From JBOGEN01 sp050743265 (lineage in GTDB: Bacteria > Actinomycetota > Actinomycetes > JBOGEN01), in assembly GCA_050743265.1 (NCBI GenBank), contig JBOGEN010000114.1, positions 1 through 64,000 on the forward strand: 64,000 nucleotides of DNA, written 5' to 3'. The translations under genes and the position numbers were made by a program. The notes beneath the pieces were generated by a model, which was not told the origin of the DNA, searched no databases, and worked only from the letters and a program-made list of their open reading frames with translations. This document shows, one piece after another, positions 57,823 to 64,000 of this stretch. The stretch's first letter is position 1. Each line of letters begins with the position of its first letter.

Positions 57823-59055
57823 ATGCGGGCCCACCAGCAGTACACGTACGTCTCCCACGTCGACTGCTCGCGCTGCACGCGCCGGTACGACCCGGACACC
57901 GTGCTGGGGCTGTGCACCTGCGGGGCGCCGCTCGTCGTCCGGTACGACCTCGACCGGCTCGCGACGGCACTCGACCGGCAGGACCTGGACAGGCGGCCTC
58001 CGAGCATGTGGCGGTACCACGAGCTCCTGCCGGTCTCGGGTGCCGACCGGGTGGTCACGCTCGGCGAGGGCATGACGCCGGTGCTCGGCACTCCGCGCCT
58101 CGGGCGCAGCATCGGGGTCCCCGGCCTGCTGGTGAAGGACGAGGCGCTCATCCCCACCGGCACGTTCAAGGCACGCGGTGCGGCGTGCGGAATCTCCCGT
58201 GCCGCCGAGCTCGGGGTCAGACGGATCGCCATGCCCACGAACGGCAACGCCGGTGCGGCGTGGGCCGCCTACGCGGCGCGGGCCGGCATCCGGCTCTGCG
58301 TGGTGATGCCGGAGGACTCCCCCGAGATCAACCGCCGCGAGGCCACGGCGTACGGGGCCGAGGTCGTGCTCGTCCGCGGGCTGATCAGTGACGCGGGTGC
58401 GGCGGTCCGCGAGCTGGTCGCCACGGACCCGACCTGGTTCGACGCGTCCACGCTCAAGGAGCCGTACCGGCTCGAGGGCAAGAAGACGATGGGCCTCGAG
58501 CTCGCCGAGCAGCTGGGCTGGCAGATGCCGGACGTCATCGTGTACCCGACCGGGGGCGGGGTCGGGCTGGTCGGGATCCACAAGGCGGTGGCGGAGCTTC
58601 GGGAGCTGGGCTGGATCGACGGGCAGACCCCGCGCCTCGTCGCCGCGCAGTCCACCGGGTGCGCGCCGATCGTGCGGGCGTACGAGCAGGGGCGGCGTAC
58701 CTCCGAGCCGTGGCAGGACGCCCGGACGGTCGCGTTCGGCATCACCGTGCCCTCACCGCTGGGCGACGCGCTCGTCCTCGACGCCCTCGCCGAGTCGGAC
58801 GGCACGGCGGTCGCCGTGGACGACGAGGACATCGTCGACATGGTCGGCCGCTGTGCCCGGTTGGACGGCCTGCTGCTGTGCCCGGAGGGGGCCGCTGCGC
58901 TGTGCGCGGTCGAGTCGCTGCGTGCCCGGGGCTGGATCGGCGAGGCCGAGCGGGTCGTCGTGCTCAACACCGGCGCGGGCACGAAGTACCCGGAAGTGCT
59001 GCACGCCGACCCGGCGGTGATCGACCCCGGGGACGCGGTACCCGCACTCGCCTGA
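57823..59055 (+). CDS. threonine synthase-like PLP enzyme
   Basis: 410 residues from ATG at 57823, with GAGGAG upstream. The N-terminus has a zinc-ribbon-like VDCSRCTRRYDPDTVLGLCT with Cys pairs. The PLP Lys is in LIPTGTFKARGAACGISRAA near residue 110; PTNGNAGAAWAAYAARAGIR holds the phosphate-binding Asn loop region, and VYPTGGGVGLVGIHKAVAEL the Gly-rich loop near residue 245. It converts O-phosphohomoserine to threonine, or may be a related lyase. It stands alone, away from hom/thrB. Confidence 0.82.
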   Translation: MRAHQQYTYVSHVDCSRCTRRYDPDTVLGLCTCGAPLVVRYDLDRLATALDRQDLDRRPPSMWRYHELLPVSGADRVVTLGEGMTPVLGTPRLGRSIGVPGLLVKDEALIPTGTFKARGAACGISRAAELGVRRIAMPTNGNAGAAWAAYAARAGIRLCVVMPEDSPEINRREATAYGAEVVLVRGLISDAGAAVRELVATDPTWFDASTLKEPYRLEGKKTMGLELAEQLGWQMPDVIVYPTGGGVGLVGIHKAVAELRELGWIDGQTPRLVAAQSTGCAPIVRAYEQGRRTSEPWQDARTVAFGITVPSPLGDALVLDALAESDGTAVAVDDEDIVDMVGRCARLDGLLLCPEGAAALCAVESLRARGWIGEAERVVVLNTGAGTKYPEVLHADPAVIDPGDAVPALA

Positions 59056-59070
59056 ACGACGTCCCGGCGC

Positions 59071-59122
59071 GGGCGCTCAGCGCGGGCGTTCAGCCCAGGC
59101 GGTCAGCCCGGGCGGTCAGCCC
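59071..59122. repeat. four 13-bp tandem repeats between convergent genes
   Basis: GGGCGCTCAGCGC, GGGCGTTCAGCCC, AGGCGGTCAGCCC and GGGCGGTCAGCCC are adjacent, followed by a partial copy AGGCG. The stop codon of the SDR gene (minus strand) is in the fourth copy. Confidence 0.8.
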
Positions 59123-60153
59123 AGGCGCCCCGCGCGGCGGGCCGGCAGGCGTCCGGACTCGACGAGCCAGCGCACGGTGTCCCGCAGGACGTCCGCCAGC
59201 GGGGTCGGCTCGACCCCGAGCTCGGCCCGTGCCCGGGAGTCGTCCATGCGTGTGTGGCGGAGCACCACCTCGGCACCCTCGTGGTCGGCGGGGTAGCGCC
59301 ACCGTTCCGGAAGCCTCGCCTGCACCGCATCGATGAGCCGGGTGGCCGGGCCGATCACGCTCCCGGGCAGCGTGACGTGCGGCAGCCGTCGCCCGGTCAG
59401 CTCCGCCAACGTCCCGTAGAGGTGGGCGCCGCTCACGTGGTGGCCGGGCACGACGTACCGCGGCGGCTGCGGCACGGCGCCGGGCCGCCCCTCGCGCCGG
59501 GGCTCGAGCACCGCCGCGATCACCCGGGCCACGTCGCGGACGTCCACCACATGGATCCCGCCGGCCGGCCACAGCGGGAACAGGCCCCGCAGGATCCAGC
59601 GCACCCGCTCCCCCTGCTCTCCGCGGTACGGGTCGTGCGGGCCGAAGACGGAGCCCGGGTAGACCGTCACCACGGGCGCCCGCTGCTCCTGCAGCCGGCG
59701 GGCGACCCGCTCGGAGGCGATCTTCGACTCGGCGTACGCCCCGCGGATGTCCCCGAGCGGCAGGTCGGGCCCGCTGCCTCCGCGCCGGGTGAGCGCCACC
59801 GTCGTCGACACGTGCACCACGGGGTCGAGGCCCCGCTCCGCCGCGTACGCCACGACGCGCTCCGTGGCGAGGGCGTTCGTCCGCCGCATCTCCTCGGCGC
59901 GGCGCGGGTCCGTGGAGAACACGGCCGCCGCGTGCACCACCGCATCGCACCCGTCCATCGCCCGGGCGACGGCGCGCTCGTCGAGGACGTCCCCCTCGGC
60001 GACGTCGGGCACCGTCGCCCCCAGCGGACGCAGCGACTCGGCCAGCTGCGCCGGCCGCCGGGCAAGGACGCGGACCTCGTGGCCGGCGTCGCTCAAGGCG
60101 GCGACCGTGTGGGCGCCGACGAACCCGGTGCCGCCGGTGACGAGGACACGCAT
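59116..60153 (-). CDS. NAD-dependent epimerase/dehydratase (extended SDR)
   Basis: 345 residues from ATG at 60153. Extended SDR marks: MRVLVTGGTGFVGAHTVAAL, LARRPAQLAESLRPLGATV, VVHAAAVFSTDP, VHVSTTVALTRR, GAYAESKIASERVARRL (the Tyr and Lys of Y-x-x-x-K) and TVYPGSVFGPHDPYRG. It is of the dihydroflavonol reductase-like or sugar-epimerase type; the substrate is not clear. It is divergent from PhzF. Confidence 0.85.
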   Translation of the reverse strand: MRVLVTGGTGFVGAHTVAALSDAGHEVRVLARRPAQLAESLRPLGATVPDVAEGDVLDERAVARAMDGCDAVVHAAAVFSTDPRRAEEMRRTNALATERVVAYAAERGLDPVVHVSTTVALTRRGGSGPDLPLGDIRGAYAESKIASERVARRLQEQRAPVVTVYPGSVFGPHDPYRGEQGERVRWILRGLFPLWPAGGIHVVDVRDVARVIAAVLEPRREGRPGAVPQPPRYVVPGHHVSGAHLYGTLAELTGRRLPHVTLPGSVIGPATRLIDAVQARLPERWRYPADHEGAEVVLRHTRMDDSRARAELGVEPTPLADVLRDTVRWLVESGRLPARRAGRLG

Positions 60154-60233
60154 GCCGGTGATGATGCCCCCCTCGGCGCGGGCAGCACGAAACGGGTCGA
60201 AGTGGCAGCGCCCGGTCGTCCAGACTTGGCCGC

Positions 60234-61112
60234 ATGACACGCCTGGACTTCGAAGTCGTCGACGTCTTCACCGACACCGCGTACCGCGGCAACCCGCTCG
60301 CGGTGGTGAACGGCGCGGAGGCGCTGTCCACCGAGCAGATGCAGGCCATCGCCCGCGAGTTCAACCTCTCGGAGACGACGTTCCCGTTGAGCCCGACCCC
60401 CGAGCAGGCCGCCCGAGACGTCGACTACCACCTGCGCATCTTCACGCCGGCGTCCGAGCTGCCGTTCGCGGGTCACCCCTCGGTCGGTACGGCCTGGCTG
60501 ATGGCCGCGCGCGGACGGGTCGGGGCCGGTCGCGTCGTGCAGGCGTGCGGGGCCGGCGACCTGCCACTCCTCGTGTCGGAGAAGGCCGGACCGGTCACGC
60601 TCACCGGCGGCGCCCCCACCCTGGGTGACCTGCTGGACGGTGCGGCGGTCGCCGCCGGGGTGGGGCTGCGCCCGGAGGACCTCACCGGCACGCCCGTGCA
60701 GCAGGCCGGGACCGGCGTGCAGTTCTGCTTCCTGCACGTCCACCCCGAGGCGGTGGCACGCGCGCGGCCGGTCGCGCTCGACACGTACGGCGCGGTCGGG
60801 GTGTACGTCGTGGGCTGGCCGGACGCCCCCGATACGGAGCACGTCCGCGCACGGATGTTCGCGACCGACATCGGCGTCATGGAGGACCCGGCGACCGGGT
60901 CCGCCGCGCTGGGCCTCGCCGTGCACGCAGTGGCCCACGGCCTTCTGCCGGCCGACGGGTCGTCGCGCTTCGACGTCGTCCAGGGCGTGGAGGTCGGGCG
61001 TCGGTCGATGCTCCGGGTGGCGGTGGACGCCGAGGGCGGCCGTGCGGTCGAGGCGAGGGTGTCCGGGGACGTCGTCGCGGTGTCCTCCGGCAGCATCGAG
61101 GCGCCCGCCTAG
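60234..61112 (+). CDS. PhzF family isomerase
   Basis: 292 residues from ATG at 60234. PhzF marks: FEVVDVFTDTAYRGNPLAVV, IAREFNLSETTFPLSP with the catalytic Glu, FTPASELPFAGHPSVGTAWL, ARMFATDIGVMEDPATGSAA and LGLAVHAV. Fold is the two-domain diaminopimelate-epimerase-like type. Members isomerise trans-2,3-dihydro-3-hydroxyanthranilate or unknown substrates. No phenazine genes are present. Its stop codon shares CTAG with the convergent sigma factor stop. Confidence 0.86.
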   Translation: MTRLDFEVVDVFTDTAYRGNPLAVVNGAEALSTEQMQAIAREFNLSETTFPLSPTPEQAARDVDYHLRIFTPASELPFAGHPSVGTAWLMAARGRVGAGRVVQACGAGDLPLLVSEKAGPVTLTGGAPTLGDLLDGAAVAAGVGLRPEDLTGTPVQQAGTGVQFCFLHVHPEAVARARPVALDTYGAVGVYVVGWPDAPDTEHVRARMFATDIGVMEDPATGSAALGLAVHAVAHGLLPADGSSRFDVVQGVEVGRRSMLRVAVDAEGGRAVEARVSGDVVAVSSGSIEAPA

Positions 61113-62407
61113 CCCGAAGAACGCGCCCGCCCGGGCCGGACCTCGGCGGCGCGGTCGAGCAGGACGTCGCGCTCCCGGGTGTTGCGGGTCAGATCGGCGG
61201 CACGCAGGAACTCCTCGTGCGCCTCGGCGTCCCGCCCGAGCCGGGCCAGCAGGTCACCGCGCACGCTCGGCAGCAGGTGGTAGCTCGCGAGCACCGGCTC
61301 CGAGGCCAGCGCGTCGACCAGGTCGAGGCCGGCAGCGGGGCCGAACGCCATGCCGACCGCGACCGCACGGTTCAGCTCCACCACGGGCGACGGGGTGCGC
61401 TGGACGAGGGCGGCGTACAGCGCGGCGATGCGTACCCAGTCCGTCGCCTCGGCGGTGGCCGCCCGCGCATGACAGGCGGCGATCGCGGCCTGCAGCGTGT
61501 ACGGCCCGCGCCCCTGGCCGAGTGTCTCGGTGAGCCGCTCCGCACGGTCGAGCGCGGCGAGACCGCGCTCGATGAGGAGCCGGTCCCAGAGGGCGCGGTC
61601 CTGGTCGGTCAACCGGAAGGCCTCACCGGACGGGCCGACCCGGGCACGCATCCGCGACGCCTGGATCTCCAGGAGCGCGACGAGACCGTGCACCTCCGGC
61701 TCGTCGGGGGCGAGCCCGGCCAGGACGCGGCCGAGGCGCAGGGCCTCCTCGCACAGCGCCGGGCGGATCAGGTCGTCACCGGCGGTCGCCGCGTACCCCT
61801 CGTTGAACACGAGGTACACGACCTCGAGGACGGACGAGAGGCGCGCGTCGCGGTCCGCGCCGTACGGCACCTCGAAGGGCACCTGGGCGTCGGCCAGAGT
61901 CCGCTTGGCCCGCACGATCCGCTGCGCGACGGTCGACTCGGGGACGAGGAACGCGCGGGCGATCTCCGCGGTCGTCAGCCCGCCGAGCAGGCGCACCGTG
62001 AGCGCGACCCGTGCCTCGGTCGCGAGCACCGGGTGACACGAGATGAACACGAGGCGCAGCAGGTCGTCACCGACGTCCCCGTCGACGGCCGCCTCGACCT
62101 CCTCGGTGGCCGAGTCCTGCAGCGAGGTCTCGAGCGCGCGCCCGATCTCGGCCTGCTTGCGCTCGAGCGTCGCGCTGCGGCGGATCGCGTCGATCGCCCG
62201 CCGCTTCGCGGTGACCATGAGCCAGGCGCCGGGGTTGTCCGGGACGCCCGACTCGGGCCACTGCTCGAGCGCCGCCACAAGGGCGTCCTGCGCGAAGTCC
62301 TCCGCGAGCCCGACGTCGCGGACGACCCGGGTGAGCCCCGCGATGAGCCGCGCGGACTCGATCCGCCACACGGCGTCGATCGCCTCGTACGTCGCAGAAG
62401 CCGTCAC
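61109..62407 (-). CDS. ECF42-type RNA polymerase sigma factor with C-terminal extension
   Basis: 432 residues from GTG at 62407. Region 2 (about 10-75) is IESARLIAGLTRVVRDVGLA, EDFAQDALVAALEQWPESGV, NPGAWLMVTAKRRAIDAIRR; region 4 (about 130-185) is RVALTVRLLGGLTTAEIARA, FLVPESTVAQRIVRAKRTL. About 230 residues of helical TPR-like sequence follow (DUF6596 type: SVLEVVYLVFNEGYAATAGD, ALLEIQASRMRAR). The ECF42 group is linked to YCII/DGPF proteins and lacks an anti-sigma factor, as here with the YCII gene upstream. Confidence 0.87.
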   Translation of the reverse strand: MTASATYEAIDAVWRIESARLIAGLTRVVRDVGLAEDFAQDALVAALEQWPESGVPDNPGAWLMVTAKRRAIDAIRRSATLERKQAEIGRALETSLQDSATEEVEAAVDGDVGDDLLRLVFISCHPVLATEARVALTVRLLGGLTTAEIARAFLVPESTVAQRIVRAKRTLADAQVPFEVPYGADRDARLSSVLEVVYLVFNEGYAATAGDDLIRPALCEEALRLGRVLAGLAPDEPEVHGLVALLEIQASRMRARVGPSGEAFRLTDQDRALWDRLLIERGLAALDRAERLTETLGQGRGPYTLQAAIAACHARAATAEATDWVRIAALYAALVQRTPSPVVELNRAVAVGMAFGPAAGLDLVDALASEPVLASYHLLPSVRGDLLARLGRDAEAHEEFLRAADLTRNTRERDVLLDRAAEVRPGRARSSG

Positions 62408-62545
62408 CGCTCCCGACTACCGCACGACGCCCGGCAGAGCAAGCGGGATCGGCGTGACCCGCCGGCGCTCGTGACCCCCCCGACCGGCCGGGACCGACCC
62501 GAGCCGGCACTGCCGGCGGGCCGGTCGCGACGTCGCTCGGCTGCC

Positions 62546-62968
62546 CTACTGCTCCGCCAACCCGCTGCGCAGGCTCTCGTTGCGCTCCCTGGCCTCGGGC
62601 GTGTACGCCTCGCCGAAGTCGTCGGCCTCGAACACCTGGCGGATCTCGATCTCGGACTCCCCCTCCAGGGGGTTGGGGCACCGCTTGACCCACTCGATCG
62701 CCTCGTCCCGCGACCGCACGTCGAGGAGCCAGAAGCCGGCGACGAGCTCCTTCGTCTCGGTGAACGGCCCGTCGACGACCGTCCGCTTGTCCCCGGAGAA
62801 CCGCACGCGCGCACCCTTGGAGCTGGGGTGCAGCCCCTCTCCGGCCAGCAGCACGCCCGCCTTCGCGAGCTCCTCGTTGTACCTGCTCATCGCGGTGAGC
62901 AGCTCCTCGCTGGGGAGAACGCCCGCCTCGGTGTCCGCGTCCGCCTTGACCATGACCATGAATCGCAT
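62546..62968 (-). CDS. YCII/DGPF domain protein
   Basis: 140 residues from ATG at 62968, with GAGGAGG upstream. YCII-related fold: MRFMVMVKADADTEAGVLPS, LLTAMSRYNEELAKAGVLLA, GDKRTVVDGPFTETKELVAG with the D-G-P-F motif, and FWLLDVRSRDEAIEWVKRCP. DGPF proteins accompany ECF42 sigma factors and may act in their signalling. It lies 138 bases before the sigma gene on the same strand. Confidence 0.87.
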   Translation of the reverse strand: MRFMVMVKADADTEAGVLPSEELLTAMSRYNEELAKAGVLLAGEGLHPSSKGARVRFSGDKRTVVDGPFTETKELVAGFWLLDVRSRDEAIEWVKRCPNPLEGESEIEIRQVFEADDFGEAYTPEARERNESLRSGLAEQ

Positions 62969-63109
62969 CGTCGTGCCTCCTCGTCGATGAGCCGGGCTTC
63001 CGGACGGGTCCGACCGGGGTTCGGGCCAGGCTCTACCAGCACGTCGAACGGGAGCCACCGAATTCGACACGGCCCCTCGACCATTTCCGAGGGCAGGGTC
63101 AGCGGCCGG

Positions 63110-64000
63110 TCAGGGCTGGAGGAGGTAGCCGCGGGCGATCCGGGACACGAAGTGCTGGACGCCGTCCTCCGCGGGGGCGAGCGGCCCGGACACCTGCAGC
63201 GGCGAGCCGAACCCGCGCTGCACCGACTCGCACGCCGCCCAGTCCTGGCGGTTGGTGAGGTCCCAGAAGTCCACCGCGTACGCGGGGTCGAAGCCGTCCG
63301 CGGCCGCCACCTCCGCCGGGAAGAGCCAGGCGCACTCGATCCGCGTCGCGTCCGGCGCCAGGGGGGTCAGCCGGTGCGTCATCACGTAGTCGGGGTGCAG
63401 GCTGACGAGCAGGTTGGGGAACACCGAGGCGTACATGACCGCGGCCTTCCCGTGGTCGTCCAGGGTGGCGATCGTCGCGCCCTGGCTGCGCCCGTCCAGC
63501 GACATGGTCTCGACGGCGGGCTTGAGGTCCATCCAGCCCCCGACCCAGTCGCCGGGCAGGTCGAGGGTCTCCCCGCTGTCCGGCGGGCTCACCTGGCACA
63601 GCTCGGGGTGGATCAGCGTGCAGTGGTAGCACTCCTGGTAGTTCTCGACGATCACCTTCCAGTTCGCCGCGACCTCGTACTCGTGGGTGGTGGTGACCGT
63701 GAGCGACTCCGGCGCGTACGGCTTCACGATGTCCTCGAGCGCGCCGACGTGCGCGGCGAACGCGCCGGCCTCGCGGGACGGGTCGACGAACACCCACGAG
63801 TGCCACTCCGCCAAGGGCATCTCGACGAGGCCGAGGCCCTCGGGTGCGAAGCCCTCGACGTCCCGGAAGCCGGGCGCGTTCAACAGCGACCCGTCCAGCC
63901 GGTACGACCAGCCGTGGTACGGGCAGACGATCGCCCGCTTACGCGCGCTGCCGCCGCAGGGCAGCAGCTCGTGCCCGCGGTGCCGGCACACGTTGGCGAA
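63110..64000 (-). CDS. Rieske-type aromatic ring-hydroxylating or amine oxygenase alpha subunit (5' end outside window)
   Basis: Only the C-terminal 296 residues are present; the frame is open to the right edge. It begins inside the Rieske domain: CRHRGHELLPCGG and CPYHGWSYRLDGSLLNAPGF supply the Cys-His and Cys-His ligands. The catalytic domain shows NWKVIVENYQECYHCTLIHP, where the two His residues of the mononuclear iron lie, and DPAYAVDFWDLTNRQDWAAC near the end for the carboxylate. The short loops resemble carnitine/choline-type monooxygenases (CntA-like) and GbcA rather than benzoate dioxygenases. The reductase partner is not visible. Confidence 0.85.
   Translation of the reverse strand, partial: FANVCRHRGHELLPCGGSARKRAIVCPYHGWSYRLDGSLLNAPGFRDVEGFAPEGLGLVEMPLAEWHSWVFVDPSREAGAFAAHVGALEDIVKPYAPESLTVTTTHEYEVAANWKVIVENYQECYHCTLIHPELCQVSPPDSGETLDLPGDWVGGWMDLKPAVETMSLDGRSQGATIATLDDHGKAAVMYASVFPNLLVSLHPDYVMTHRLTPLAPDATRIECAWLFPAEVAAADGFDPAYAVDFWDLTNRQDWAACESVQRGFGSPLQVSGPLAPAEDGVQHFVSRIARGYLLQP

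Overview
The window is 64 kb of very GC-rich DNA with short intergenic gaps, many GTG starts and frequent 4-base start/stop overlaps (GTGA or ATGA). A mycothiol-dependent isomerase family member, an actinobacterial-type gas vesicle cluster, an ANTAR antiterminator and type VII secretion-associated genes all point to an actinobacterium. Micrococcales (Cellulomonadaceae or Promicromonosporaceae-like) is my guess; no rRNA, tRNA or ribosomal protein gene is present to settle it. No gene-free stretch exceeds about 260 bases.

Layout. (1) 1-2.4 kb: the end of a polymorphic-toxin ADP-ribosyltransferase followed by type VII secretion-associated genes; the last two are broken by frameshifts. (2) 2.4-8.8 kb: a lipoprotein, a small beta-barrel-like protein, then a uronate/aldonate module (uxuB-like and uxaA on the minus strand) divergent from an MHS transporter and a lactate/malate dehydrogenase-like gene. 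(3) 8.8-13.1 kb: flavin monooxygenase, MBL-fold protein, divergent IclR regulator, and a maleylpyruvate isomerase-family protein. (4) 13.3-20.3 kb: a tricarboxylate-like catabolic region with an isopropylmalate/tartrate dehydrogenase homologue, a TcuA-like flavoprotein, a GntR regulator, and a coupled operon prpF - 48-aa microprotein - D-2-hydroxyacid dehydrogenase - two half-size AbrB-type membrane proteins. A GTTGCATNC motif precedes three of its promoters. (5) 20.4-24.4 kb: GH127 glycosidase, TrmO, and a decayed GH5-like glycosidase. (6) 24.6-30.0 kb: an operon for MHS transporter, amidohydrolase, D-threonine-aldolase-fold PLP enzyme and RidA, followed by an EamA transporter; it looks like N-acyl-D-amino acid use. 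(7) 30.3-35.7 kb: a nine-gene gas vesicle cluster in unusual order without a recognisable gvpG, closed by a strong hairpin. (8) 35.8-38.4 kb: a small membrane protein, a CaCA antiporter and a GAF-ANTAR regulator. (9) 38.4-49.6 kb: a minus-strand catabolic operon of FAD oxidoreductase, two-part aconitase X, NMT1-like binding protein, IlvD/Edd dehydratase, a UGSC-family selenoprotein and its partner, preceded by a LysR gene and two MFS transporters. (10) 49.8-64 kb: methyltransferase, MMPL exporter, acetamidase/formamidase, DNA polymerase IV, HxlR regulator, BNR-repeat protein with MoaD-like partner, threonine synthase, SDR, PhzF, ECF42-type sigma factor with YCII partner, and a partial Rieske oxygenase.

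The most interesting item is the gene at 39566-40102 (minus strand). It is split by an in-frame TGA that falls exactly at the U of a U-G-S-C motif. Conserved family sequence continues on both sides, and a small hairpin with G first in its loop starts 13 bases after the TGA, as in a bacterial SECIS. It is best read as a selenoprotein of about 178 residues. It sits in an operon with aconitase X and an IlvD/Edd dehydratase, so the operon probably breaks down an unidentified hydroxy- or tricarboxylic acid. sel genes are not in the window.
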